Source of the DNA: Puffinus mauretanicus
Lineage: Eukaryota > Chordata > Aves > Procellariiformes > Procellariidae
Length of the DNA stretch: 64,000 nt
Assembly: GCA_023333565.1 (NCBI GenBank)
Contig: JAJKFH010000946.1
Location: 1 to 64,000 of the forward strand
Direction: 5' to 3'
The notes beneath the pieces are model-generated. The model saw only the letters and a list, made by a program, of their open reading frames with translations. It did not search any database and had not been told where the DNA came from. A program made the position numbers and the translations under genes. Every line of letters begins with the position of its first letter. Position 1 is the stretch's first letter. Below, piece by piece: positions 35,001 through 47,853 of the stretch.

Positions 35001-35022
35001 CACTGTTGGTATGTAACCTAGT

Positions 35023-35070
35023 GATAAATTAAACTGCTGATTTATAGCCTGAAGATAAATTAAACTGCTG
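35023..35070 (+). repeat. 31-bp direct duplication with 17 identical bases
   Basis: The phrase GATAAATTAAACTGCTG occurs at 35023-35039 and again at 35054-35070. This is a two-copy tandem duplication with a 31-bp period in AT-rich DNA downstream of P2RY1. Confidence 0.85.
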
Positions 35071-38000
35071 CTTAGGAAGCATAGCTTCTTAAAGCAATGT
35101 TAAGATCTCATTTAGCCCTATAAGATGAAAAATGCAGAGGTAGTGAAGAAATCCCAACCAAGGGTCAATTGCTAATTAATTTGCTACTGACAAAAGACTG
35201 CGGAACAGCACAACCTATTTATATCACCAGAGAATGAGCCTGATTCACAATAAATGACTTCTATTATATGATTATTTGAGACTTCATTCAACTGAGGCAT
35301 GTCTTGTTTGGGATGGCAGATGAATTAACCTGAGAGAGCGCATAAAAATAGGATATTCTCTGAATCTGCTTCTCTAGGCTTAAAATCGTATTCATTTCCC
35401 AGCATTTCGTGGTCTATTTCTCTCTTTCAGTTAGGAAATAAAATGTTCCACTAATCCGTGTCTGAAAAAAGATCCTAAACAGCCACAGCAGAATGTAAAA
35501 CCGTACACCCAGGTTGGTCCTTATGTAGTTACTTACAGTCTTTTTGCGGTATTTCTCTTCGATATGGCAAAGTTGGCTGACGTACAGCATGTATGAAATC
35601 CAAGTGCAACCAAGCCCCGCGGGCCCAGCTGCACGGGCTGGGCGTGCTGCAGGAGAGACCCTCGGTCCGCACGGACACCCTGCCAGGGAGACCCACCTTC
35701 GGGGCTCAGCGTCTGCCCCGCGGCCGTCTGGCTCTGGAACACCTGCCATGTTTTGATGCTTTCCTCGTGAACCGTTGAAAGCTCCCTCTGTTCCATCTTG
35801 CCTGACTGAAGAGAACCGTGCAACTGGCCAGATTATTCACCCCGTTCATTACTGAGGTCTGTTCTGATTATTTAATGAAGATCACTGATAATGATCAGCC
35901 ATGGCAGGCAACTGCGCCCGGCATCTTCACCTCCCGGAAGCATACGGGAGCCTCCCACCCAACACCGAGAAGGATCATGAAACACATTTTACACACAGTT
36001 TATTTTCTATCTTCCATATCCTATGACCCACAGAGCTAACACCTCAAACCGCATCCTGCGACTCCCTGCTGTGCACAGCCTCCTCTGAATCCAGCTGGAA
36101 CTTGAAGCTAAGCCTCACAATCTCATGGAAAGTTCCTGCTCTTTTTTTAAGCATTGCTATATTTGACATGGGGTAGTCGGAACCACTGCAAAATCACACC
36201 AAATTCATATCTCACCATTACTTTTTACCTGCACCATGATGGAATCGTGTCTGTTGGGCCATCCCATCAGAGAGGAAGCTGGTCAGACATGGGGGGATTG
36301 GACACCACTGGGACAAAACCCAAGCAGATCTTCTCCAGGCAGTGTGATCGCTGAAGCCATTAGCTCCTGGGGAACTGTTCTTAAATATTTGCCTTTTGGC
36401 ACTTACCCTTACTGTAATATATTTGTGGGAGACAATCAGTCCCCCAGCCTTAGAGGCCCAAGGCGATCCCTGTGTTTATACCTAAACCTCTGTGATGGGT
36501 ACGGTCGAAGAAGCCTTTCCCTAAGCCTGGAGTTTCTTCCCGACCTATCCAATATGCAGAGAGAATGCAATCTCAGCTACAGTCTTTGGGCTGTTAATTA
36601 ATAATCAGCGATGACAATGGGTTGTGTTTACTAGGAACGAGATTCAGCTCATCATCTCACTACAGGAAGATCACCTAGAAGTTCCACCTTCCCTCGTTGT
36701 GCTGTATTAGCCTTCAACTGGCAAATGGGATTAAACATTCTATGATCTCGTGGTCATGCTTTTAGCCTATTTTTCCTCTGGGTATATTTAGGAATCTTTT
36801 AATACCTACAAATCATTCACTGAAGACGCCAAAAGATTTGAAGTAAATAGTTATTTAGAGCTTAAGTTTTGCCAAAGCATTCAACAATGATCCACGCCGA
36901 AACAAATTATTATTCATTAGCTGTGTTTTGCTTCCTCCAGATCATAGGGTTAATTTTTTTTCTCATTACCACATGTGGGAGTTAATGGGCATAATCTTTA
37001 ACACAAAATGAAATCAGTATGAAACCTACACATGATCTGCTGTCAGTTTGTACATTTTCATAACATGACATGACATGTGGGACTTTCTGTTTTAATCCAG
37101 TTCATCTGACACCGAGTTAATGAAATCATGATCAGACATAGGGAACCAGAAGTATCCTGCCTGACCCTGCTTTGAGCAAGGGATTGCACTAAACGCCCTG
37201 GTAAGCTGCCTCCCAACCCCAATTCCCTGCCATCCCCTGGAAGGTGACTGTGGGAAGCCGCAGGGCCCTTTCTGTGGCTGACGGCCCACGAGCGAGTGAA
37301 TGCCGCAGAGCATCCCGCTGCCTCCCTGTGCATGCCCAGGGACAGAAGCTGGTTTGTTTCCATAGACTAAACCCTGGGGGTCATGCTGTGTGAGCCCAAA
37401 GAGGGGTCCTGCCAAGTTTTCCTGAGCCTGGCATCCTCCTCTTCCCTTTCGTGAAGAGGAAGGACGAGGCGGGACACCAGGCTCCGGGCACTCTGGCGCG
37501 GGAGCCTTGTGCAGCAGGAGCCCCGGGAGCGGGCGTTGCTGCCCTGGCTGCTCCAGCTGCAGGGCTGAGTCCGCCGGAGCTCGTCCTGCTGGCTCCGGTC
37601 CCGCCGAGCCGGGGGAAGGCAGCACGGAAAGGGCTGTTCGCCCCCGCTGCCGGTCCTACCTGGAAAGTCAGGTCTGTAGCACTTACACGCTGGCCCCGCG
37701 AGTGCCAGGAGACAAAAAACCTGCTAATTGCCTTTCTGGGATTCTTTTTTTTTTCCCCTTGTTAGTAGTTTTTGCCTTCAGATTGGTCCAGAACAAAAAC
37801 ATTAATAGAGAGTGATACGTCTTAACACAGGTATTACTTATTTCTGTGATAAGCTCACATTATTTTCCAATATATTTTCTATATATTTGTATTTGTTACC
37901 TGCAGTGGTTAGTCTCCACCTCTGGTAAAATTTTTGAAGGAAGCTGTAGGCCTGAAGTTGAATTTGAATATGAGAAGTGTATTCCAAGCTCCCGAGCAGC

Positions 38001-38113
38001 CGTGTTCGACAACTGCCAGTTGCAAACTGAGGACGGTGCAAGCAGAGCTGTATGGGGAATGCTGGCTCTCAGGTGGAACTTGGTTCGGCCCTACACTGAA
38101 AAGCCCTTAACTT
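35071..38113. other. DNA downstream of P2RY1, no gene recognised
   Basis: Mostly AT-rich, with GC-rich patches at 35600-35760 and 37200-37700. A 121-codon + frame at 36236-36601 lies in a balanced-composition stretch; its protein has no similarity I recognise. The stretch could belong to a very long P2RY1 3'UTR using the poly(A) signals near 38.6-38.8 kb, or be plain intergenic DNA. Confidence 0.45.
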
Positions 38114-38177
38114 AAAAAAAAAAAACCCACACAAACAAAAAACCAAAAAAACCCAACACCAAACACCACCACACACA
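38114..38177 (+). repeat. A/C-only low-complexity tract (64 nt)
   Basis: Sixty-four consecutive bases contain neither G nor T on the + strand. The tract starts with a run of 12 A and grades into CAAAC, CCAAA and CACCAC patterns. It may derive from a poly(A) tail of an old retroposed copy, but no element body is recognisable on its 5' side. Confidence 0.9.
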
Positions 38178-38617
38178 GCAATTATAGCTGCTTGACTAGG
38201 ACTGTTTCACCCTACTTACATTTGCTGTATTATTTCTAACTTCAGGTGCTTTGCACTGAGTCAGGACCTACTACAGAATATTATTTCTGGAGCCTAACTG
38301 TATTGGCACAATAATTTCAAATAGTTTGAAGACATACAACTTGTGAATTAAAACCACTACTTATTTTGTGGCTACGAATTACAGTGTGTTTCAAGGATAT
38401 ATGTGAAAATGTTTATTTTTCTATTGTACTGTGATTTTAACATTGTTGAGTAAGTTCAATTTTTTGTGTAAATACTAGTGAAATTTGACTGCAATATCTG
38501 CAGAGACAGTGCTACTTGGTATTTAAGCTCAGGCTATGTAACTGCTTTAATTAAGTAGTAGTAAAAAAATCCCCTTATTTGTCTATAATTTTAACAAACA
38601 GAAAGATTTTGGTTTTT

Positions 38618-38761
38618 AATAAAGCACGGGGTTGTTTGCATGTACCTTTACTGTTAGGCATGGCTTTTGAAGTTGTAACTATTTTTAGTGGCGGCAGAGC
38701 TGCAGCCACAGAGTTACTGGCACTGTACCTAGCAACCTCACTTTGAAACCGCTCCAATAAA
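38618..38761 (+). terminator. Two AATAAA poly(A) signals with T-rich downstream element
   Basis: AATAAA occurs at 38618-38623, followed by GGGGTTGTTTGCATGT, and at 38756-38761, followed 14-40 nt later by TTTTTCTGCCTTTTGTATT. Both look like good vertebrate cleavage/polyadenylation regions on the + strand. The preceding 900 bp is AT-rich and stop-dense like a 3'UTR. They could end a long P2RY1 isoform (about 5.7 kb of 3'UTR) or another + strand transcript; neither can be shown from sequence. Confidence 0.3.
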
Positions 38762-41700
38762 ATTATGAAACACTTTTTCTGCCTTTTGTATTATTGCAGT
38801 TAATTCATGTTTCCAGGTGATCCTTCAGGCAGCGATACATACTTAAAAACAGATAATAGAAGGTTTGCGAAATATGTAAGATTTAAAACCTTGAGAAGAA
38901 CCAGGCAGATCGACTGAGAATCAAAATGAGCGAGTGATGCTTCGTCTCTGGGGTTCTGAGGGACAGCCTGTCCGTGGGTGGCAGGTGAACGACCACCTCC
39001 CAGCACAGATGGAAGCAGTACGCCCGCGGCTCTGCGGGCAGAGGGCTGACCCGGTGCCCCCTCCCCACCGCTCCCAGCACCTCTCCCATTTCTACCAGTC
39101 GGCCGGAGAAGAACCTGCTCCCAGCCCCTTTCTGCCTTTTTCTCAGCAGGTCCCGCTCAGCCTCGGGTGGTTATTCCTCCAATTGCTGTCCCGCGTGCAC
39201 AGCCGTGATCTGACAGCCGGGAGTGCATCGCCTGGTCTGCGCAGACCAAAAGCTAGATCTGCCTTTACAGCAACTTCCTTTGTTTCTCCTTGGCAATGGC
39301 TGCTGCGTGCTGACGTTGTTGCAGGATGCAGAGTGACTGCTCCTTCCCAAACAGCTTAACATTGAAAAACCAATTAAAATATTTAACCCCCTTTTTTATC
39401 CATACCTTGCCTGACAGTACAGGTATTTCAGATTTTATGTCGCCCTCCATCTTCATGCCGTTGACTCATTTCACTGCCTGCAGCTGCCCTAACTTCAGAG
39501 AGTGTGGGGTTTCGTTCTGCCTACCCCATCACCAGGTGGGACGGCCGCGGTGCCCGGGGACAGCCCTGCTCCCAGGGCCCTCGCCTGGGGTGCTGCCGGG
39601 AGGGCTCGGGGCTGCGGGGCGCAGGCTGCCGGCACCCGTGCCTCTGCCGAATCCTGCATCCAGCACGGCTGCTTCGGGTGACAATTTCTGCTGTTTTCTT
39701 CCTGTTCAGTAACTGCAGGAGGCAAAACCCCAGTGCAGAGCCCGAGGGCCCAGCTCTCGGCCGGCACTGCCAGGGAGGGGCAGATTTCTGCTTTTGAAGA
39801 CTTCTTGATCCTGCCAGCTGAAGGTGCAGGTGTGGGGCACTGGCAGGTGCAACCTGCAGGTACATGGATGTAAAACCTCTGTATTTCATTTACCACTTCT
39901 TTTATTTTAAAATTTATTTACCTATGTTATTTTCATTTCTTTTTCCCATTCTTGGTTTATCTTTGCACTTCATGAAAACTTTTTAGCTTTGCTATAATAT
40001 CCCTTCAATTGTAATGATATTTTCTTATCAGTAAATGGATTCCACCTGTAACAAATCATGCTGTTTCACACCTTTCCAAAGTTCCCTTTCCCATCCGACA
40101 CCCACTAAGACCCAACGCCCTCTTCCACCCTCAGCACAGAAACCTTTAAATACTCACAAGTCAGTCAGGTCTAGAAACATGGGGGGTTGTAAAGCTCTGC
40201 TCTTGCTGATTATGTTTAACATAAACAGCAACATACAGTATGCAAATGCCATATTTTAATACTTGAACTGATTGTGCATTTATTTCTGGATTCCTTTAAC
40301 CTTGGCTGTGTGTAAATATGGTTTGCTGTTACCCTGGCAGATGTGAGGCAGTGCATGAACATAAGGAGTATTTGTTTATAAACTTTTTTAAAATTATCTT
40401 ACAGCATTAGAAAATAGAAGACAAGCCTGTGGTGATAGGCAATGGGCTGAATAGATAAATAATTAAATAAATGGGGGGTTTCAAACCCTGCAGCTCAGGT
40501 TTCTGTTGCCAGCATCAGGCTCCTGCTCCGATGCGAGTGGGAGGGAGATGCTGGGAACGCAGCAGTACGGTTCGGGCTGAATTCAGGCGGACTGGGAGCA
40601 GGTCAATGCTTGGAGGCTACTGAGAGAAGTGACTCATTCCCGTGGGATTTACCCCGAATCATCGCTGGCAGCGAGGCGGGCGGCCAGTGCACCGCCCCAC
40701 CGGCCTCGGCGGGGTCCCGGCCCCCTGCCCGTGCAGGCAGCCCCGCAGCCGCCTCCCTGCCCCGCAGCCGTGCCTGCATCCCCGCAGGGTTAAACCTGGC
40801 CGAGGGTTAGGCGTGAGAGATGCAGAGCTGAGACTGAACCAACCGTGTCTGCTGGCAGAAATATAAATACCCGGAGACTTCACGAGTTACATGGCAGCTG
40901 AGTGTGGGTGTCACAAATGCTAGCAGTGCCTCTACGTGAGGTACCAAGAGGACAGTGAAGCGCAGGGTGTATTTATAGCCCCTGGGGCGCACACACCAGC
41001 ACAGTGATCCTTCGGGAACAGTGTCACCGCCCTGCGAGGTGGCCGTGACCCACCCAGCCCTGCACCGGGAGCGGGGTGCTGAGGTGCCCGGGGAGGCAGC
41101 TGCCCCTCCTGCCCGCTCCTCCGCTGCTCCTGGCCAGCAGCCGGGCTGCATGGACGGCTCATCTCACTGGCAGCGCAGGAGCAGACGCGCAGGAGCTGGA
41201 CGGGCTCTCTGCACCTACAGCACCCGCTCCCCCTTCGGGGCTCTCGCTCCGGCAGCCGGCACGGGGCAGCAGGCAGCAGGCGGGTGTCCTGGAGCCCGGG
41301 CGAAGGCTGGACTTCCCAGCCGAGAATCAGGCAGTGACTCCCACGGGGAAACCCGTTACCAGGGTCCTGAGCGGCTGCGCCTCTGCCTGCGCGTGCACCA
41401 CCAGGCTGCTGCCTGCCCATGGGAGCATCCTTGTGTCCCTGAGTGACCACCAGAAGATCCACTCATTTAAAGTGCTCGAAGCACCATTTACCCTTCCTGG
41501 CATTCCCATATAGCCAAGGAACAGCAGAGCTATTTATGTAAATAATTCATAGAAGTCTTCCCCATTCAGTCTATGCCTCTTCCACGCAGCAGCAGCACCA
41601 GCAGCCGCCCTGCACGCTCCTCCCAGAGACTGCGGCAGCGGCCCGGGGACAGGCTGAAATCCATCAGCAAGAGCCCTGCCGCTCTCGCGGGCCTTACCCA

Positions 41701-43983
41701 GCAGGGTGTCAGCTCTGTTTTCGTGACGTTAAGAACCAAAGCCAGGTCCTAATACGTGTAACCGGCCATTGACGGGACCACTTCCCTGCTCGCGCTGTGC
41801 GAAAGAACGTGATGGCTGCGAGCGCACCACAGCGCAGGGTCTGGGGCGTCCCCCCGCCTCTAGGCCAGACGCCCAGGACACGGTCACGCTGGGCTCGTCC
41901 CCTGCCCGCGGCCTGCAGAGCTCCGTGCGCTGGTGCCGCACATGGCACGCGGGCACCCGCCGCCCCGGCAGCACGTGCTCTCTAACAGAGAAGTCTCTGT
42001 GAAAGAGGGGTTGGGTGGTTAAAAGGGCGAGGGCTTAGAAATGCATTTCTGTCCACTGCAAATAACAGCCTGTTGTAGGAAACTGATTTTTCTCCAAGAC
42101 AGTGACTGAGAAACGGCTCAGCGGTGGAGTTCAGTGCTAACTCAGCGGAGAGGAGGCTGCTGGGGCCGGGGCAGCGGCGCAGAGGCGGCCGGGCGCGGGG
42201 CAGCGGCAGCGCGGAGCCGGCACAGCGCCTCGGCCGACCCCGCGAGCAGCCGGGAAAGCGGAGCAGGGAGAATGCAAGGGGCGGACGCTCAGGAGAACGC
42301 AGAAGCAACTTCTGAGCTCAGAGCGGGTGGTGTTTACGATTGGACATCATCATCCAGCGTTCGGGTTATCGCCGCGCCAAGGCCCTACCCCTGATACCAG
42401 GCCACCCAAACAGGGACTGACAGAGGTGGGGAAGGGACGATCCTGCGCACAGCCGAGCACCCCGAACAGATGCGCCAGAGACTTGGGGCACAGCCCTGGC
42501 ACCTCTGGAGGAGGACTCGCTCCCTTGGTCTCTCTGGGACGCAGCTGGGAGAAGCTCTTGGGGGTTATATACCGTTTTTGTACCAAATATTATCCTATTA
42601 TTAATTTCCAAATTAAAAGGTACTTTTAAGAAACCACATAAGTTTAATTCTTTGCAGACTACTTGCATGGTAGGATTTAGACATCCTCAGTATAAACACC
42701 TGAGAGGTTCAGTCATACATGGAAAAAAAATAAACTTTGCATTGTAGAGGAGAAATTATTTATTTGTTTGATATTGCTGAGCCTTTTTCATGGGAGTTTC
42801 ATCAAATGACACTGCCCCTGCTGCTGTTATTTCCTTAAAGCCTCCACTGACCCTCCCAGAGCGAGCAGTGTCAGCGCTGGCCCAGGTGACCAGGAACGAC
42901 TCCGGCACGGCCGAACCCCTCCTGTGCCGAGCTGGGACGGGGGCCCGGACTCACTGGGTGGGTGCTGCAGTTGCTGGAGCCGATGATGTTGGGCTCAGGC
43001 AACACAAAGTTCATCTCTTCCCCTTTGAAGGTCGTGCTCAACATTGCGATGTGCACGTCTGCATTAAAGAGAAGAAAGCGTGGTTCTGCCGTGGCTGCTT
43101 TGCCTGGGCATGGCCCTGCTTGGCACGGCCCCGCTGGCAGCGGCCGCCCTTCGGCTGGCTCTTCCCGGGGCCGAAACGCAGCCAGCAGCGGTGTCGGGCA
43201 TCCCCAGCGCAGCCAGAAGCTGCTTCTGCACCACAAACACCGGTGATGTGGCTCACTCGCCACCCTGAGAAACTTTTTTCCACTCCGAGAAAGCTTCAGC
43301 AGCAGAGAGAAACCCCTCCCGGACCAGCAGGCGCGTTCAGAAACATAGATGAATGCAAAATTAAGTCATACAGATTCTGCCTCAGTGTACGGACAGACCG
43401 GTACATCCCATGCAACCAGTAAGGGCAGTACGTGGTGTGGATTTTGATCCTGCTCCAGGAGAGCTGTGAATTAGTGGCGCTGCCATGCAACACGTCCTGG
43501 GGGACACACGCAGCTTCAGCAGAAAACTTGGGACCAGCGCGGGCAGAGATTATAAAATCCTGGTTAAAAATAATAAACCAATTTGCTATAGGGAGGGGAC
43601 TGTACCTATGAATTTTAGTTTATGAAGTCAAGCGTAATTTTTGCAAAAAGAAATCACAAATTACCAGCCCCATTGGATAATTTTGTAGGTGCTGTTCAGC
43701 GCGGGCGGTCAGAGGAGCCGGCAGAGCCCGGGGGCAGGGGAGGCCGCGGGGCCGGTCGGCGCCGCCACGAAGGTCCCGGGCTGTGCTGACAAGGGGCAGG
43801 AGGCAGGACGGAGCTGGGCGTGCAAACATGTCATTATTTTTCCCCTGGCAACTCCCATTTCCCTGTTTTCTATTATATTCATTCCACAGCCAGCGATGTC
43901 CTCTACCGCACACCTCCACGGCAGCTGCTCGGCGTGGCAGTGCCAGCCGGGGACCACCGGCTGGAGCCCAGCTGCTGACCCAG
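38762..43983. other. Intergenic DNA, no gene recognised
   Basis: GC-rich parts (38930-39260, 39500-39880, 40640-41480, 41780-42310, 42840-43260) carry chance frames up to about 210 codons. AT-rich parts (39890-40040, 40200-40480, 42570-42790) do not. A compact CpG-rich patch lies at about 42150-42265, with a tetranucleotide-like GGCAGCGG texture. I saw no splice-flanked exon, no RNA gene and no transposon terminus. Confidence 0.5.
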
Positions 43984-44040
43984 TCCATCCCCATCCCCGT
44001 CCCCGTCCCCATCCCAGTCCCCATCCCAGCCCCCATCCCG
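43984..44040 (+). repeat. (CCCCAT/CCCCGT)n hexamer repeat
   Basis: About nine copies of a 6-bp CCCCAT/CCCCGT/CCCAGT unit lie in tandem. Being in multiples of three, the unit yields a Gly-Met/Gly-Thr repeat in minus frames and a Pro-Ile/Pro-Val repeat in plus frames. It is non-coding. Confidence 0.9.
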
Positions 44041-45400
44041 CCTGTGGGCTCCGTACAGGACCCCAGGACCTGGCCGGGCGCAGCAGAGGATGGGTTCTGC
44101 CTCTTCCCTGCTCCCCTCGGCTGCAGTTAGGCAAATAAAATATAGAAAATGGCCTTGCAGGGTTTTTGTAGCAATTACCAACGTGGCGACAACAACCAGG
44201 CCAGATAAAAGCAGCACGCCCAGGCTCTGCCTGTGCTTTCTTTTGAGCTGCAGCTTTCATCTGCCTCAGCAATGTGTCAGGACACGTTTGGCACAAATAA
44301 AAAAGTAAGTTGTTGTTTAACATTCTTGTGTATTACTGAGTGGTGGCAGTGATGCTTCCTGTAAAACATATCTGCAAGCGTGGCAAAGCTGTTTGATATT
44401 ACAGCCATATTTAAAACAGCATTTAGATAGTAAAAGCAGTCATTTCTCTCCATCCCCACATACCAGCTACCCATTAAAATTCCTTCTCATGCTCTTGCAC
44501 AAAGACTAATTTTGGCAAGAGACTGACTTGCCCTAGATTTTTAAAAGACTAGTTGTTTTAAAACAAAGTCCTTCGGGGAAGGGAGAGAGCTGGGAGAAGG
44601 ACTGCTTCCTCTCCCTGCCCGCCCCAGTCCCGCGGCAGCCCTGACCCCCCCGGCCCCGACGCCCCCGGCCCAGGCGGGTGCAGCATCCTCCTCCTCCCCC
44701 ATTGAGGGGGCTCCCGGCCCCGCGGAGGGGTGCTGGAGGGGAGCGGGAGCTTTGGGCACCCAGCAGGAGGAGCTGGGAGAAGGATTGAAAGGCTGCCGTT
44801 CGCCCTGACATTTACACGCTAAAAATAAAGTTTCCAATGTTAAATGCTTTTAAAAAAAATTATGCCAATATTCAGATATTACTTAAGGGACTCGGTTCAG
44901 AGTAAAAGCTCCAGTTTTATAAGCTGGCTCTCACTACCATCAGAATAGCTTTTCACCAAAATGATCTTTTATTTCTAAGTTGTTTCCTCTCCTTCAGGCA
45001 CTGGGCAAAATGTCACCTGACAGAGATAACTGAGCACAGCAAAAATCAGAAGAAAAATGACCTACAGGTGTCCAATGTAACGCCACAGAAATAGGAACAG
45101 AGAGACCCACGGAGGCAAATTAACAACTAAACCCTCACTTCAAGCAGATGGAGAAGGCTGACTTGACTGTTTGGATGCGATTCAATGAAAATGTTCTCTA
45201 GCCTTCCCTTCCTGCATGGGGAATAAATCTGCAAAGAAAAACATGTCTCTTTGCTGTTTGCTGGCAGGACTGGTATCATACCAGCAATATCTAGCATTGC
45301 TACGACCAGCTTCATATAGTTTCTTAGTTAGTCCATGGAAAACCTTTTTTGGCTGGCTCTGGGATCATCAACAGGCTACTAAACCGAAGAAAGATTAAAT

Positions 45401-45460
45401 ACCGTTGAATACCAGTGAATACCAGTGAATACCATGGAATACCAGTGAATACCATGGAAA
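45401..45460 (+). repeat. 10-bp tandem repeat (ACCAGTGAAT), six copies
   Basis: Six contiguous decamers run from 45401 to 45460. Three are ACCAGTGAAT, two are ACCATGGAAT/ACCATGGAAA and the first is ACCGTTGAAT. The order of variants suggests a two-unit (20-bp) higher-order duplication at the 3' side. Confidence 0.92.
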
Positions 45461-46130
45461 ACCATTCCCCAGTAGATGGCTGTATAAGCAGTTGCCCTTC
45501 ATGCCCGCGCGTAAGGCAGCAGACCTGAATGTTTGGCTAGCAGCTCTCTGCAGCACGCCCATCCCAGGCCACGGTGCCCTGCAAGGGACGGCTCCACGGA
45601 GGGACGCTGCCTTTAAAACCTCCGCGGGGCTCGCGGGAGCCCTGCCCGCAGCCGGGGACGGACCCTAGCATGGCCGCAGCACCCACCTCCCTGCTCCCAG
45701 CCACCAGCCGAAATTCACCCCATGGCCCCACGCCGGGCTCAGACAGGGAGAAGGGACAGAGCTGGTTCCCGTGCTGTCACCCGCGGGATGGATCTGCGGC
45801 TGCTGATGCCAGCGGAGAGGCTCCAGGTTGGCTTCACAGCCCCGGCACGCGGCCCCGAGCCTTCGCCAGCGGCTTTGGTCACCGGCTCTGCTCGTGTAAG
45901 CTCTCCTGCAACTGATACTGGAAGGGATGACTCAGCCCTAAGTATAGTTATCTGTACCCAAAATAGAGCCGAGCCCTGCCCGCAGCTCGCCCGGCTCAGG
46001 CTGTGCGTGTCAGCCCTCTAACCCCTCCCGCAGCAGCTTCAGGGAGCTGAAGGTGCGATGCAGAGCCGCAGCCCGCAGGCAGCGCCTGAGCCGCAGGCAG
46101 CAGCAGCGCAGGCTTTTCACCTGCTTAGGA

Positions 46131-46175
46131 AAAATCACCAGTCGTCCTGGTGATTTTCGAAGTAAACCTTCGAAA
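46131..46175. other. Two overlapping inverted repeats (alternative hairpins)
   Basis: A perfect 11-bp inverted repeat, AAAATCACCAG (46131-46141) and CTGGTGATTTT (46147-46157), has a 5-nt loop. A perfect 8-bp inverted repeat, TTTCGAAG (46155-46162) and CTTCGAAA (46168-46175), also has a 5-nt loop. They share bases 46155-46157, so both cannot form fully at once. There is no adjacent gene, and the role, if any, is unknown. Confidence 0.8.
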
Positions 46176-46335
46176 TTAATTTTTAATTCAGTTTTCTTTC
46201 CAGAATTGCATGGGTACTTTATATTTTTATAGAAACAAAAGCTTTCAGTTGGTGCTTTTCTTAATCAATTTATACTAACCAGAGAGCTTATGAATAGGAT
46301 CAATTTACACTGCATCTAAAAATACACCATCAACT

Positions 46336-46351
46336 ACACACACACATATAT
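46336..46351 (+). repeat. Short AC/AT microsatellite
   Basis: Five to six AC dinucleotides pass into AT dinucleotides and are followed by GGGGGG. A related TGTG/ATGCGTG tract follows within 30 bp, giving an imperfect inverted repeat. Confidence 0.7.
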
Positions 46352-47853
46352 GGGGGGTGTATAAATACATGCGTGTGTGCATGTACCTAAAATGCTAAGA
46401 TCCAATTGTAATTTATACTATTTTTTTCCACTTTGAATGACACATTTGAAATTGCTTACTGCAATACCCAGCCTCGCAGGGAGAGAAGTTTTACAGCTTC
46501 TCTCTGAGATGGTTCCTTCCACCCTCATTTGACAGGGGCTGAAGAAATAGGTACTAGCACTGGTGCTAGTTGGTGCTACCAGCACATTCCCCCCAAGCCC
46601 TGCGCACTGCCTGGGGCTCGGAGCCGCAGCCCCGGGAATTCGTGGTGGCACACGTCAGTGAACCCAGCCCCGCAGAGCAGCCCCGCTTCCCCAAAGGTCC
46701 GGTATCCCATGCTTTAACATGGCCCTTGCAGCAGTTACCATAAGCGTTTTAGGATTTCAAAGTTAGAAATTCCCGATTTTTTTTACTCTGCGGTAAAGGG
46801 CGGGGAGGCAGGAAACACGATGCACTGGCAATGCACAAATGGTGCTTTTGTAATTTGCCCAGCACACCATGAAGCCCCCGTGCCCATAAGAGTCGGGAGC
46901 AGATCTAGAAGCACCGGTAAGTTCACACTGGTGGGAAATCTCCAGGAGGGAACGGAGGAGCCGGAGCCACTCAGCCCCGTCGTCCTTTTCATCAGCATCC
47001 GACGCCAAGAAGATGAGGGGCTGCATTCTGGGCTCTGCTTTGCCTCTTAGATGGAATTGTTTAAAATATCAAACAAAAGAATTTGCCTCTTAGGCTAAGA
47101 TAAACTTAAATTAAATTGTGACAGGGTCTACCCCAGAAATAATTTGCACATTGTGAAATGCTCCTGCATCTCATCGGTGGGGCCCTGCTGCCAGCAGGAG
47201 AGGCGCTGGCTGCGCTGCTGCCTCGCCTTCCCCCACTGTGTTATGCCTGATGGCAGCAAGTGAATACAAACCTTGGGCTTAATTACTGCATTATGACTAA
47301 CCTCGCTGTCATCACTACCTGTAATTAAATGCCAGATTTAATATTTGAAGCTAAGCGGGTGACATGGCAGGAACAGAGGCCGCCCGGAGGAGCCTTGCCA
47401 GGGCGCAGTGTTTCCCAGACGGATTTCGGAGCCGGGGTCCTTTCAGCACCAGCCACCAGCTCCGCTCCTCCCGCACCACCAACGCGCAGGCGGCACGGGG
47501 TGAGCCCGTGGGGCGGCCAGGGGGGCTCGGGCAGGCTGCAGCCCCCGGCCGGCTGCCCCGGGGTGCCCTGCATCGGGCTGATGGGAGGGAAGAGACCCAG
47601 CCTGGTGCTGGGAGGGAAAAGGATTTAGGAAGTAGAGGTCAGAATTCATTTTACCATGGCAAAGTGCAGCGAATTACTAATTTTCTACAGTTTTTCTCTA
47701 TCTTCTGAGATACCCTCATCCTGCTCAGTGTTGCCACAGCAGCAGCTCCTTGGTTTGCCCATGTCAGTGCCTCTCAAGCTGGATGTGCTGCGCCTCACCT
47801 GCAGCAGCAAGGGCACCTTCTCAGCACGGGGCACTGAGGGGCCCCAGGACATT

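Larger units (their letters stand above)
44041..47853. other. Intergenic DNA, no gene recognised
   Basis: AT-rich at 44140-44570 and 44820-45320, GC-rich at 44600-44800 and 45540-46120. It includes the 10-bp repeat at 45401, the paired hairpins at 46131-46175 and a short AC/AT microsatellite at 46336-46351. None of the open frames (up to about 115 codons) resembles a known protein. Confidence 0.5.

Noticed and set aside
36236..36601. 121-codon frame considered as a retroelement or LTR remnant
   Set aside because: No reverse transcriptase, protease or integrase motif, no terminal repeats and no recognisable LINE 3' end.
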